NCBI GenBank assembly: GCA_024734495.1
Contig: JALMQS010000102.1
Coordinates: 10,325,140-10,389,139 of the forward strand
DNA length: 64,000 nucleotides
Direction: 5' to 3'
From: Forficula auricularia
Taxonomy: Eukaryota > Arthropoda > Insecta > Dermaptera > Forficulidae
Position numbers and translations under genes: made by a program
Notes under the pieces: generated by a model
What the model saw: only the letters and a program-made list of their open reading frames with translations
Database searches by the model: none
Told to the model about the DNA's origin: nothing
Shown here: positions 45,335-56,851 of the stretch, in pieces
Position numbering within the stretch: the first letter of the stretch is position 1
Layout: every line of letters starts with the position of its first letter

Positions 45335-45600
45335 AAAAAGAGGTATTCAGCCAGTAAAGGAAGCCTCTGTCGAATAAAAACTCCCAATTGAAAAAAAACA
45401 GTTTCGGCTTTAATTAGATAATGCCATCTTCAGTTCTAATGAGCATAAAAAGCATAAGAATATCAATACAAAAGAAAATAAAGAGAGAACTGAAGATGAC
45501 ATTATATAATTAAAGCCGAAACTGTTTTCTACAATTGGGAGTTTTTATTCGACAAAGGCTTCATTTACTGGATGAATTCCTTTCTTCCCTAATTTATAAA
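45335..45600. mobile_element. Foldback with GCCGAAAC motif in both arms
   Basis: Arms AAAACTCCCAATTG...GAAAACAGTTTCGGCTTTAA and the inverse TTAAAGCCGAAACTGTTTTC...CAATTGGGAGTTTT. Each arm (45400-45433 minus and 45490-45522 plus) has CTGAAGA, T, then GGC...GCC or its decayed form, then GAAAC, a hammerhead-like signature without an obvious cleavage triplet. Confidence 0.6.
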
Positions 45601-45671
45601 GTTAAAGAATGTATTTTTCTGATTGAATTTATTAAGGGTTTAGATTTTGTTTAAATCTCACATAATTAATT

Positions 45672-45875
45672 ATAATTATTGAAGGAGACAATAAAAGAGT
45701 GTGTCTTCTGCTGGAATTATAAATTTTATTTATTTATAACGAGACTATAGTTTCGAGGGCTTTGCCCTCTTCATCAGTCTATTACAATGGATTCACAGGA
45801 ATTAATTATTTTATTGTCTCCTTCAATATATAAAAATTCTGCTACTCTCGGCAAAAACTTTCAATTTAATTATTT
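45672..45875 (-). mobile_element. Ribozyme-bearing element copy
   Basis: TGAAGGAGACAATAAAAGAG, TCTGCTGGAATTATAA, the hammerhead, then ATTGTCTCCTTCAATATATA and CTGCTACTCTCGGCAAAA. It has inverted ends around the ribozyme and matches 16085-16345. Confidence 0.65.
45743..45780 (-). ncRNA. Hammerhead ribozyme-like core
   Basis: Minus: CTGATGA, A, GAGGGC-AAA-GCCCTC (six pairs), GAAA, C-TATA-G, TC. Stem II is one pair longer than in the 16182 copy (GAGGGC/GCCCTC). All core nucleotides are intact. Stem I has two secure pairs (AG against TC). Confidence 0.65.
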
Positions 45876-46005
45876 ATTGAATACGAACAACCAACTTCGA
45901 TCCAAAATCGGTGTGGGTGCTCATTCTTGAGAACGGTCTATCGAAACGTCGTAGTTATATTGTATTATTTGTTCGTGTTCAATAAATATAATTATAATTA
46001 ATATC

Positions 46006-46806
46006 CAGGGAGACTCCCTTAGTCCGCTGCTTTTTAATATAGTTATGGATGAAATCATTGGCGAAATCAAAAATCTAAAAGGATATTCCTTGGGGGACGA
46101 GAATATAACATGCGTTTGCTACGCAGACGATGCAGCACTCGTTGCAGAAGATGAAGATTCCCTCCAGCGCCCCCTGTATAAATTTAGCTGTGTTGCGCAT
46201 AAATTCGGTCTCACCCTGTCAACCAAGAAGACCAAAACACTGACAATCTCTAAATCACCACTCCGATGTAAACTACAACTGTACGATACGATTGTCGAAC
46301 AAGTCATGTCCTTCACATACCTTGGCATCCAAATGACCTCTCATCAAGACCTAGAAACAGAGGTAAGACATCAGGCAATAAGAGCCTCAAAAATATCGGG
46401 TTGCCTTAACAATACAATCTGGTCAAATCAATATTTAAGAACGGAGGCCAAGGTACGAGTCTACAAAACCGTAGTACGTCCAATATTAACTTACGCAGCA
46501 GAGACAAGACCCGACACTGCAAAAACTTCTCAATTATTGGAAACGACTGAAATGAAGACATTACGAAGGATAATGAACGTGACCAGGCTCGATAGGATGA
46601 AGAGTGAAGATATTAGAGAAAAATGTGGAATACAAAAGGTGGGCGAATGGGTTAAAAGAAGAAGAGCGGAATGGTATGCGCATGTGAGAAGAATGCCAGA
46701 AGACCGGCTGGTAAAGAAAGTGATGACAAACAAGCCGGTTGGAATAAGAAGTAGAGGTCGTCCTAAGAAGAGATGGTATGACGTTCTGGAAGAAACAAAC
46801 CTATAG
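46006..46806 (+). pseudogene. Non-LTR retrotransposon reverse transcriptase, 5'-truncated
   Basis: The frame opens in RT block 4 (QGDSLSPLLFN, 46006) and runs without interruption to a stop at 46804-46806. CVCYADDAALVAED (YADD catalytic motif, 46120-46131) is followed by the thumb (FTYLGIQMTS; YKTVVRPILTYAAE) and the C-terminal signature SRGRPKKRWYDVLEE common to insect endonuclease-reverse transcriptase elements. The endonuclease domain and the first catalytic Asp block are missing, so it cannot work alone. It is joined directly to unrelated sequence at 46003. It resembles the 51935-53262 copy but is clearly diverged. The clade (RTE-like or relatives) is left open. Confidence 0.9.
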
Positions 46807-46835
46807 GTTTAAAAGTGCTCTCGGTGGTATAATTA

Positions 46836-46919
46836 ATATCGATGGTGAAGGTTCCCAATCTCCTATGTCAATTTTTGGCTATTTTGACAAAGGAGGTTGT
46901 AAACCATCACCATCGATAT
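46836..46919. repeat. 84-bp hairpin
   Basis: ATATCGATGGTGAAGGTT pairs with AACCATCACCATCGATAT (one mismatch), and the interior CCTATGTCAA / TTGACAAAGG pairs further. Small foldback of unknown family, 30 bp after the RT stop. Confidence 0.7.
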
Positions 46920-47795
46920 GATATTTAATTTGTGAATAGTAACCCTTGAAATTTGAAGGATATTAAATCCATAGTCACTTTAGTTTTGAAAGAATAAATT
47001 TAATTAATTATTTTATCAAAATGCCTGGTGTGTACCTACATCATTTAATAGTGTGTGGTCTAATTTTTAAATTCAATAAAAAAAGAAAGAAGATTAAACG
47101 AAAAAAATTTTAATTATCCATATAACCAACAAAATTTTATTAAAATAACCTAAATTGTGAACTTACATTCTAGAGATGCATGATGAAACCCAAACGATCG
47201 ATCACAGGATGAGTGGAAGATTTCTTGCACTGGAAAATAAAACTAAGATTAACAATTTGAAAGAGGAAAAATGTTTTCAAAATATCCCACTTCTCATTTT
47301 CTATTATCTGATGAAAACATTTCATTGGGGAGTCAAAATATGCCCAAATATTTGTATTTAGAAGAATAAAAATTGATTAGATTTTGGGTACAGAAATTTC
47401 GATTCAATATGTAGACAATTTTCACGTGATGTGATGATAAAAGCATAACATAGCAAACATGTATTTTCCAAATTCGATTTCGCATGATTAAATTTATTCA
47501 TTTTAATATTGTGTTTAGAAATGTTTACAATGTGGAGAAATATAATTTTCTGTGATCTGACAATTGTGAAAAAACTCGATGCTTACGTTTGGCTGACATT
47601 TTGCAGGTGATTAATGCGAATTATTTATTAGTCAAAACTGTTTTTAAAACTCACAAATACTCTATAATTTTCCCCAAAAATATTTTTAAAATAACAACTA
47701 TAAAACTCGTTTTATCTTCCAAAATAATGTTCTGAGCAATTTTGTAAACATACCCTGTTTTTTAAGATTTTATTCTTAATATTTTATCTTTTTTA

Positions 47796-47932
47796 AGATT
47801 TTTTCATATGCTCAATCGTTTAGACTAGAAGCGTTTATTTAGAAATTTGTCTTATGGAAGATAACTGATGTGTCCATTCACATGACTTGACCATACACCT
47901 GCTTCTCTTCGTGTTTAAAAATAAATAAAAAT
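47796..47932 (+). repeat. Direct repeat, left copy
   Basis: CATATGCTCAATCGTTTAGA ... CACATGACTTGACCATACAC ... GTGTTTAAAAATAAATAAAA recurs at 48572-48717. The two copies flank a LINE remnant and a partial family B copy. The left copy lacks a short ACACCGAAAT-type segment. Confidence 0.75.
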
Positions 47933-47966
47933 GATAATAAAATTCAATTCATAAATATAAAATAAA

Positions 47967-48158
47967 TGGATACCCCGTGAAAAGATAAGACCCCTCGGGA
48001 GACCGCCAATCCGCTGGGCTGACTCCCTGAATAGGAGCATTTCTCTTAGAGCGACAAATAGCCAAACTATCATGGAGCACTGGACTACGATAGCCAAAAA
48101 CAGAGACAGATGGAAATATTCTTGGGACCCGCATGCAACGAATCGACGCATCGAATAA
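47967..48158 (+). pseudogene. C-terminal remnant of a non-LTR retrotransposon
   Basis: The frame beginning WIPREKIRPLGRPPIRWADS continues through MEHWTTIAKNRDRWKYSWDP to a stop at 48156-48158. The GRPPxRWxD motif and the A-x-x-R-x-x-W motif are the characteristic end of endonuclease-reverse transcriptase proteins in insect elements. Only about 60 codons remain. No upstream homology is visible, so it is a severely truncated copy. Confidence 0.75.
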
Positions 48159-48234
48159 CGGGTCGTCTATGTATCATAAATATAGGAATTCTCTCGAAAC
48201 GTTTGCGGGTTTTAAATGAATGTTTTAAGATTTT

Positions 48235-48571
48235 TTTATAAAGATTTTATTTATTATAATTTCGATTATTTGGTCATAAGAATTGGAGATTTACGTTATT
48301 TCGTCATTGATCATATCTTCAGAACTTGACAAAATTAATATTGTACCACCCCTAAGGTACCCTCTTTCCAATAAAAAAAGAATCATTAAAATCGGTTGAT
48401 AAATAAAGAAGTTATGACTGAACAAACATATCAAAAACGGTCCAATACCAATGAAAAAACCAATCGGAAGCTAAACTGAACCCAATGAAAAAAAAATCAT
48501 CAAAATCGGTCCACAATTAGCGAAAATATGAGGTAACATAAACACACACAAAAAAAAAAAAATCAGTCGAA
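48235..48571 (+). mobile_element. Family B, diverged partial copy B5
   Basis: Tail section only (CATTGATCATATCTTCAGAA to AATCAGTCGAAT), truncated before the GTCGGTT end. The upstream GATTTTATTTATTATAATTT block is shared with the diverged copies at 56852 and 60034. Confidence 0.7.
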
Positions 48572-48717
48572 TATTTTTTCATATGCTCAATCGTTTAGCC
48601 AATAGAAGCGTTTATTTAGAAATTTACACCGAAATTTGTCTTATAGAAAACTGATATCTATTCACATGACTTGACCATACACCTGCTCATCTTTTCGTGT
48701 TTAAAAATAAATAAAAT
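48572..48717 (+). repeat. Direct repeat, right copy
   Basis: Counterpart of 47796-47932. Confidence 0.75.
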
Positions 48718-49585
48718 ACTAATAAATGTTTATTTTCTAACTAAAGAGATTTAAAATTTTAATATTTTGGAATTCCCACTCCCTCACAGTCAATTTCCCT
48801 AGATAATCATTCTAGTAAGTAATTTATGGACACCTATACGACATTTAGTACAGATCAATCTAAAAGTGTAGAAATTAAAGTGACATTTTAATATTTTAAA
48901 CCACCCACCATATTTACATCTCTGTTTAAATATAAGGCTCTTTCATAGTGAATTTTAAGTTTTTTGGTTCGGAAATTTTGTAATTTTTATTTTTATTTCC
49001 CAACCCCGTTGATGGTCAGCCCTACTATTAAATAAATTAAATATTACCTACTATATAACCTTAGCAGGATGATGGAGGAATCTCTTGTGAGCTGCTCGTG
49101 GTCTCCCATCTACGCCTTGTCGTCCCAGTGTCTGCTTTGAGAATAAAAAACATTAGAATAAATACCTATAAATTTTTTTTTCTCTATTGAGAAATCCGAG
49201 TCAATTTATAATAGTAAATTAGTATGAATGTACAAGTTCATTGATTTTTTTCTCTTTAGGGTTTCTTCTCAATTTTTCTTTAAAGACAGACTATTTCACA
49301 GTGGATATATGTTTCCTATTTGAAAATGCAATTTCGAAAAGGGCACATGTCTGAAAATTCAAAATGATCAGGAGTGAAAAAACTAATTATTTTCTAAAGT
49401 AGTGTAGAATTTATAAAATTTATTTTTGAGTTACGTTTTGGGGGCAGTACCAGAGTTGTGCCTTTTTCGAGCATAGTAGGTGCAGGAAAGCTTATTTTAG
49501 ATTACATTTATATGAAAAAGTGTATTTGTCAAAATTTGCGAGATGTGCCCTTTCGAAATTGCATATTCATTTATATTCTAATTTT
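48718..49585. other. AT-rich spacer
   Basis: Nothing recognised. GGAAATTGCATTTTC-type motifs recur inverted near 49325 and 49555 (GCAATTTCGAAAAGGGCACA against TGTGCCCTTTCGAAATTGC), suggesting a 250-bp foldback. Confidence 0.45.
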
Positions 49586-49952
49586 TACTTTACCAAACAG
49601 GGTATGGTCATGTATTGTAATCGTGCATGAAAAAAGTGGTTTCTTTCCTTCTTTTTTTGAAATATCTCAAAAAAATCTAAAACTGTTTTGATAAAAAAAA
49701 TTGAGCGAAACATTGCATTTAAAATGGAGGGGGGGGGGGTGTAAGGTCAAAAAATGAAAATCTACGCTCTTGTACCAAACTCAACCAAATTTTGTACACA
49801 TAATCAGTGGGCCCCCAGGAGTCTAAAAATGCAAAAACTAACCCCTCCCCTACATGATTATAAATAATTTTATTAAATATTAAATATAAGTGAGGACCCA
49901 GGTTGTATGGTAAAGTCAAGTGGATGGCCACATCAGAACACGTCAGCTTATT
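49586..49952 (-). mobile_element. Family C element, copy C4
   Basis: Starts CTTTACCAAACAGGGTATGG and ends GAACACGTCAGCTTATTTT. Shorter than other copies because of an internal deletion. Confidence 0.8.
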
Positions 49953-49969
49953 TTAGCCATTATTTCCAA

Positions 49970-50063
49970 AAGGACTGCAATGGATCGTTGCTAGATTTTA
50001 TCCATAGTCGTTTGAAATTTTGAAACAATATGTTTATTCCATAATTATTAATCAGATATCACT
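49970..50063 (-). repeat. Family D end fragment
   Basis: ACTGCAATGGATCGTTGCTA and AGATATCACTGGCTATTTG-like sequence match the far end of D1. It directly follows C4. Confidence 0.6.
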
Positions 50064-51934
50064 GGCTATTTGAGCTCAATGGTAATAAAAATGTAGAATT
50101 TCAGATTTGATGCTTTGGTAGTTGAGTTGATTACTAAAAAAGTGAAATTCTACTGATTAGGGAATGAAATGTTCGCTGAAATGAATAAAACATATTTAAT
50201 AAGATCTTTGATTCACGGCCTTAAAATTCTTGGCAATGATTTGGCTAAAATATAGCCACTGGGGACATTGGGTTTTTAAGAAAACAGCACATTTTTAAAA
50301 AATTGAAAAATGCATTCGATTTTAATGATTAATTTATCTAGTTGGTTTACAACTATTCTAGTCACTCACCCACCGAGAAATTGTCTCAATTTAATGAATG
50401 CAAATCTATCAAACTTGAAAATTAGGTTATGATTTAAAAACATATACCTTTAAATTAGAATGTTATTCGTTGAATATTATTTCAAAAACACTTTAAATAA
50501 AAATATTTGAATGAAAAATTTAAATATATATAATAAATTAATGAAAATTTGAAAGATTTTTCGCAGGCGATGTCTTTGTCTTGTTTAAGAATGGAAGCCA
50601 TATTTAAATGATCCTCTATTGTTGCGTTCTTTATTGTCGCTAACAATTCAAATCTAATGTATTGTTTAAATATTTCAAATTTAAATGAATAATAACAAAA
50701 TAGAATTAAATTTATTAATTGGAGGTGAAAATGAAAACAATCTCAGAATAAAATTGAATTATTCAAATGAATACAATCTCAAGCATTGGTATGATCTCTG
50801 AAAATTATGCAAATAGTCGGTGGTGAGCTATGCTAGCCAGCTAGAATTTGAGCCATCATACCAACAAATTTAAATATAATAAAATATTTAAAAAATATAC
50901 ATTATATAATTTTAATAATATTTCTAAATTACAAATTGTAATGAGTTTTATTACGGAGTTTTAACATAAATAAACCAATAGATTAATAAAGTGAAATTGA
51001 AAAAATACATGTTTGTTCTTGTAAATATATAACAAAGCCTTAAAATATTTACGATTTTTTTTTTAATTTTTGATAATATTAAAAAAACAGTCCATATCTG
51101 ACCTTATGTTAATTGAATTTTTGTTGTTTTAAATTTCAACTATTTATCTAAAAATTTTGTAATTAGAAAGAGAGCGGAATTTAGAAAAAATATTAATTTT
51201 AGAAATGATTGAAATTTTAATCAAGACAAATTCTATTAACAAAAAGTCACATATGAACTGTTTTACTTAAAAAAATAAAAACAATGTTAAAAATGTTTAT
51301 TATTTTTATTTCATGTGATTTCATCTGCAAGATAATCTGTAACATTGTCTATTTTCAAAATATTTATTTATTTATAGTTGCTTTAGATTCCCTTCTTAAA
51401 GCAACAATTTTTTCAAATTTCTTAAAAATTATATTGTTAAAGGAACAATTTTTCCCGAAACGTTAGAATTTTAAATAAATGTTTTTAAATTGAATTTTAT
51501 AAAAGATATGTAGGTAAGTATTTAACATATTTATATATAAAACAATCAAAGAAATTTTTTCAATTGATATAATATAGGTATACCTTATATACCGAGACAA
51601 TTTATTGAATACCTACATTAAATTTATTAAGAGCTAACGAATTGATTTATGAATTAAGGAGCCTACCTTTGAATTAGGATCTTAATCCGTTGTCTGTTAT
51701 TTTAAAACTACTTTAAAAAATATTATATCTAAGTTAAATATTTAATTATATATCAGAAATTAATGAAAATGTGCGAAATTATTCGCAGACGATGCGTTTA
51801 TTCTGTTTAAGAATGGAAGCCAAATTTAAATGAAACTTGAGTCGCGTTCTCTATTGTTGCTAACAATTCAAATCTAATACATTGTTCAAGTTTTTCAAAT
51901 TCAAATTTAAATTTATTCTTATAAAACTATTAAA
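50064..51934. other. Long AT-rich spacer
   Basis: A diverged duplication is visible: GCGATGTCTTTGTCTTGTTT (about 50569) against GACGATGCGTTTATTCTGTTT-like sequence (about 51789), each followed by AAGAATGGAAGCCA and later CTAACAATTCAAATCTAAT. No coding. Confidence 0.5.
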
Positions 51935-53262
51935 AAAATCAAAAGGAAAAGCAGTATCACTATACCGGTTTTTAAAAAGGGCATCAAAACAGATCCGGAA
52001 AACTATCGAGGAATAACCCTGTTGAATACTACCGCCAAACTATTCTCTAAAATAATCCTAAACATTCTTTTAGGGTTTATCTCGCCAAGAGAAGAACAAC
52101 AGGGGTTCAGGAAGAACAGATCCACCACAGATGCCATATTCATCATTAGACAACTAGTTGAAAAGGCAATAGAGTTTAATAGGCCAGCATATCTTTGCTT
52201 TGTCGATCTCTCCAAAGCCTTTGATCGTGTAAGGTTACAGGATGTTACGGAGTGTCTTCTCAAGCGAGGCGTTCCTCCAAGAATTTTAAAAATTATCCAA
52301 GATCTAAACACAGGTAACACGACTTACATCAAATCCAATAGCGAGAGAACAAATCCTATTAGCATCTTCAGTGGAGTAAGACAGGGAGATTCATTGAGTC
52401 CTATGCTTTTCAACGTGATAATGGACGATATTATCGAAAATCTACCCGAACACCTTGGCTACAAATTGGGGAAATCACTTTGCCAGTGGTGTGCTATGCT
52501 GATGACGCGGTCCTGATGGCGGAGTGCGAAGAGGACCTTCAAATTCTCCTGGACAAATTCTCCTGGACAAATTACTCTTGAAAATTCCGATCGGCTTAAC
52601 ATGCAAGTCTCTACCACCAAGACAAAATGCATGACGATTGCAAAAGCTTCCCTTAGGTGTAACTTAGTCAGCAACAACAGTCCAATTGAACAAGTCCCAA
52701 GCTTTAACTATCTGGGAGTTCAGATTTCTAGCAGACGAAACCTTAAGGAAGAAGTAACTTCGCAAGTCATCAAAGGAGAAAAAATTTCGGGCTGCCTATC
52801 CAATCTAGTCTGGAAAAATAAGTTTATGTCTTCCGAAAGTAAAATTAGGATATATAAGACCTGTGTTCGCCCGATAATAACATATGGGGCTGAGTCCAGG
52901 GCAGACACAACCGTTACAAAGCAGCTTCTCCGGACAACTGAGATGAGAGTTGTAAGAGCCATCCATTCGAAGACCCTACATGACAAAATCCGGAGCGAAC
53001 ACCTTAGGAAAATAAGCGGTCTTCAGGACATAGTCGATTGGGTTCATGTAAGAAGAAGATGCTGGGCTGCCCATGTAGACAGAATGCAAGACGACCGTCT
53101 CCCGAAAATATTGGCAAAAAACCGTCCCGAGGGGGTCAGAAGCCGTGGAAGACCAAAAAAACGATGGAAAGAGAGTTATGACCCTGATGACTGATTATAA
53201 TATGTTGGAGAACAGGTGTTCAAACCTATATAGAAGAATAAGAAGAAGAAGAAAAAAAATCA
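51935..53262 (+). pseudogene. Non-LTR retrotransposon reverse transcriptase with frameshifts
   Basis: Reading begins in the fingers (TIPVFKKGIKTDPENYRGIT near 51958), continues with QQGFRKNRSTTDAIF, the first catalytic block FVDLSKAFDRV, and GVRQGDSLSPMLFN. The frame then slips near 52470, so the YADD motif (52495-52506) falls in another frame. A second slip occurs near 52568, beside a 14-bp direct repeat (CAAATTCTCCTGGA twice, 52540-52567). The C-terminal frame 52601-53194 includes NYLGVQIS and SRGRPKKRW. An A-rich 3' end follows at about 53233-53262. The endonuclease is missing. Inactive copy, related to 46006-46806. Confidence 0.92.
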
Positions 53263-53559
53263 TGTTTTTAGATCGGATTTATAAATTATTTGTGGGTTCT
53301 CATTTCATGTTTGTCACTTTATCTAAATTGACTCTGATTTTTAAAACAGAGCTTTTCAAATATTTTATCTGTTATTTCTCATCAAATCAATTATTATCCG
53401 AATGCATATAGAAAATTCGTTTTGTTGTTATAGCAAGTTAGCCACATAAGCGATTGTATTGAACAAACATATCAATTATGTGGCTTGCTTGTTTTAACAA
53501 ATTCACAAATTTTTATATCCAATCGTGTTATTGACCCCATAAAAAATATCAGTTAAAAT
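53263..53559. other. AT-rich spacer
   Basis: AAGTTAGCCACATAAGCG / ATTATGTGGCTTGC near 53444-53490 forms an imperfect hairpin. Nothing else is seen. Confidence 0.45.
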
Positions 53560-53576
53560 ATTTATAATTAAAAAGA

Positions 53577-53611
53577 CTGTTGATTAAGGTCAAACCTTCG
53601 AAATTATAGTC
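53577..53611 (+). ncRNA. Degenerate hammerhead core
   Basis: CTGTTGA replaces CTGATGA (a conserved A is lost). Stem II AAGGT-CAA-ACCTT pairs, GAAA is intact, stem III has a T-G wobble around TATA, then GTC. Expected to be inactive. Confidence 0.5.
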
Positions 53612-53838
53612 CCAAACAAATAAAATATATACATATTTGGTATAGATATATGATTATTCGCATCAAGCAGAGGATGACCTCAATGAGTTGTAATTGAAAA
53701 GTTTTTGTTTTGCCGAGAGTAGCAGAGTTGTTGATTCACAAAGAGAAACAAAGAGGTTGTCCTCTGCTTGATGCAAATAAACATACACACATATATATCG
53801 AGATGATATATCTGTATATATATTATTTATTTGTTTGA

Positions 53839-53878
53839 GACTATAGTTTCGAAGACTTGGTCTTCAACCTCTTTGTTT
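53839..53878 (-). ncRNA. Degenerate hammerhead core, minus strand
   Basis: Minus: GGTTGA..., stem II GAAGAC-CAA-GTCTTC (six perfect pairs), GAAA, C-TATA-G, TC. The 3' half is perfect but the CUGANGA box has decayed. Confidence 0.5.
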
Positions 53879-53945
53879 CTTTTTGTCAATGAGTTGTGTT
53901 TATAAATCCACAACTCTCCTATTCTCTGCAAGACAAAATTTTTTA

Positions 53946-54429
53946 AATGAAATTATTTTATTCGGACTTTTCACTATAATATGTAGGTACTCATGAAATA
54001 AGAAAATTAAAATAGATAAACTTATTCGCCTTGACTAAATACATTTGAAATGAATTTATCAAAAGGGAAATAATATTATATTAAAAAGATAATTTCATCG
54101 AAATTAAATTGCCAATAAAGAATCCTCGGCCAATGGAAAAATGCATCGAGTGATTAGAGAGGTTTTGGTCGTTTCTAGATTAATCCTCGCTAACAAGTTA
54201 AGACTTGTATCGGAGAATGGCTTCTTAGCCATGGGAAATTAACATTCACAAATGGACATGAAAAATATTTACCAAGTATTCTCCTCACAACTATTAGGAT
54301 GGAATAATAATAATAATTATTAATTAAATTAATAACCAAGAAATCGATTGATTAAATGTCAGATCTCATTTCGTGTGAAGAGATTGTCAATTCACAAATT
54401 TTGAAATCTGAGTTAAGATTATTTTATTA
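53946..54429. other. AT-rich spacer
   Basis: Nothing recognised. Confidence 0.5.
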
Positions 54430-54815
54430 TCTACTCTTATTAAACGAGCAAAAATTGTATATTTATTAGTTTGTATATTTTTTCTATTTTGAAAACTGCT
54501 CTAACGATTTTGATGAAACAAACTCTATTAACAAGTTTTGAGGATGAAAAAGCGATCTGGCTAGGTCTGGACCTCATCAAAATTCATCTTAATTGACTTT
54601 TTCTTAATTAAAGTAATTATTGACAGATGAAAATGTTAATAAAAAAGTTTGTTTACATTTTTTTCAATTATCTTTTATTTATTAATTGTTTTTTTAATTT
54701 TAAAACACTACGAATACTTTATAAAAAATATTATCATATATTAAAAATTAAGAAATTTTAATAATTTTTCACTAAAGCAAAAAATTACCGAGCATCGCTC
54801 GGTGGCTCCAGGTAC
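54430..54815 (+). mobile_element. Helitron-like element, second subfamily
   Basis: Starts TCTACTCTTATTAAACGAGC, as at 61876, and ends with the hairpin ACCGAGC-ATC-GCTCGGT followed by GGCTCCAGGTAC, as at 63664. A TC start and a subterminal hairpin suggest a Helitron, but the CTRR end is not clear. Confidence 0.5.
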
Positions 54816-55593
54816 CATTCGTATTAAATCAAAAGATACATTGCGATATAAATAGTCTATCTTGACTAAAAATTAATTAAATTGCAAGTGAACATTTTTT
54901 CAAGAATCGGTACAAATTTGAATATTTTGGTTAATTTCTAATTTTTACTTAAGTAAAGCTAGAAAACTAAACCTTAGCAAAAAGATGCCTAATATTAAAA
55001 TAAACTGTTTTACAAAATTTCTGCTCATTAGCATCAACCGTTCAAGATTCCATTATTTCTGCATTTGTTTGCCAAACGTACCGGATATAAAATAAAAAAG
55101 TTTAAATCTTTTCTAATAGGATGCTAAGATAATTGGTCCACTAGGTAGGCGAATAGTTAGTTACCTTAGTATTTGATGGCTTTTCAATTTCTTGAGCCAA
55201 TTAATAACCCAAAAGGATGCAAATATATTCACCTGCTACATTTGAGATGGTGACCTGACCCCTAGGCGTCGATTACTAATTGCCCTAGTCAAGTGTCGAC
55301 ATGACCATGGGAGAGGGCTGGCGGGGAGGGGAGAGGGGGACTGGACCTGTGTAGACTTGCAGCCATGCATCTATTAAAAAATAAATTAACATAAAAATTA
55401 AATTACAAAATTAATTGACGGATCTTTTGTTATAGGAAAGAACATCTGGAATTTTTCTGGATATATAGTCAGGTAATCAAAAATTCCAAAATCCAAATCG
55501 ACCACATGCCGAGCTTTCGTTTTACAGTTTATTTCAAATTCACATCGAAAAATTAATAATTAATAAATAATTTTTTTTTTTTTTATTTTTACT
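54816..55593. other. Spacer with a G-rich patch
   Basis: 55240-55370 is GC-richer and contains a G-run cluster (GGCGGGGAGGGGAGAGGGGG, 55320-55339), able in principle to form a G-quadruplex. No gene recognised. Confidence 0.45.
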
Positions 55594-55690
55594 TTACCGT
55601 ACAATGTCTGGACATGTATTGTAATAGTGCATTAAGAAACTGTTCGAAATAACTCAAAAACGGCTGAAATTATTGGTGCTAGCAAATTGA
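55594..55690 (-). repeat. Family C end fragment
   Basis: ACTTTACCGTACAATGTCTG then ATGTATTGTAATAGTGCAT matches the diverged right end of family C. 56570-56800 carries more interior C-like sequence (CAAAACATATGTTAAAG, GTACGATCTAGCTC). Confidence 0.5.
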
Positions 55691-56851
55691 ACTCTCGAAA
55701 TATTCCTTTTCGAAATTCACTGCCGCGTCGAATTCCACTATAGGTGGTGCTGGACGTTGAATTTGAGGGACTATTTTCCATCCTTTTCTCTTTACTTCCA
55801 TGCTTTGGTGTCCATAAAAAGGCTTGAACCATAAATTTCGTCCCCTTTTATTTTAAACCTACGCATAGAGCGTTTAGTATATGAACTTTTGAGAGTGCTC
55901 GAAATTCATGTTAATAGCAGATAAATCGTAAGCATATATTTATTTATTTTTACATCAATTGAGATTGATTAGAATTTTTCTATTTGTTTAGTTGATTTAC
56001 AACCAACTAAACATTAGATTAAATTGTGTTGAACGCTTCACGGCTATCTGGCTATATATTTAATAATTTGGGCAAAAAACGCGATTGGCGTTATTTGATT
56101 AATTTTTAATAAAATTGAACTGGTTTCTCAAGTCCCTCCAAGAATTCTCCAAGAATTCTCCAAGGTTTATTGAAAACCAAAATATTACTTGATTGGATAA
56201 GGAGTCCAAGTGAACGAGGAGCATTTCGTCCATTTTCTTCATCTTAAGTAGAATTACTTGCATTATTATTTTAATTTATATATATTTTATTTATATATAT
56301 AAAAATTGGCGTATATTTTTGCGCATATTTGTATTTTGCAATTAGCTGAATTTTTAACATTCATTTTTTAAACCTTTTATCTGTATTTATAGTTTTAAGT
56401 TATTCATAACATCAATTATTTGTATTCAATTTCAACATTCATATTTTATAATCCAAAAATTTATATTAAATTCCATTTAAACCTACTTACAGTCCATTTT
56501 TTTATCGATAATTAATTTATATATTTTCTTAATATTTAAATTGATATTCCCAGCTGCATTGAGCGGCACCAATTATTTTGATAAAAAAATTGAGCGGAAT
56601 TATAGCGTTCCAATCTACAAAAAAGCTATAAAGACTGAATATTAAAAAAATTATATTTTACCAGATATTAATAATTTTGTCAAAACATATGTTAAAGTAA
56701 GTTACCAAATATTGTGTACGATCTAGCTCAACACTAGTGTAGGTAAATATCAAAACTAAATTTTACGTGTAAAATTGTTGCATTGCGAGTAATTTATGAA
56801 CAATATAGTTCCGGAGATATTAAATTTCAAAAATAGAGTTTTTCAGACTTT
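55691..56851. other. AT-rich spacer with family C remnants
   Basis: Apart from the C-like remnants nothing recognised. CAAGAATTCTCCAAGAATTC near 56140 is a small tandem duplication. Confidence 0.45.

Larger units (their letters stand above)
53560..53945. mobile_element. Ribozyme-bearing inverted element, second pair
   Basis: Plus-strand core at 53577-53611 and minus-strand core at 53839-53878 face each other. Between them TTTGCCGAGAGTAGCAGAGT then GTTGATTCACAAAGAGAAA, and two inverted copies of CATCAAGCAGAGGAT / ATCCTCTGCTTGATG-type sequence. Same family as 13830-14166. Confidence 0.6.
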
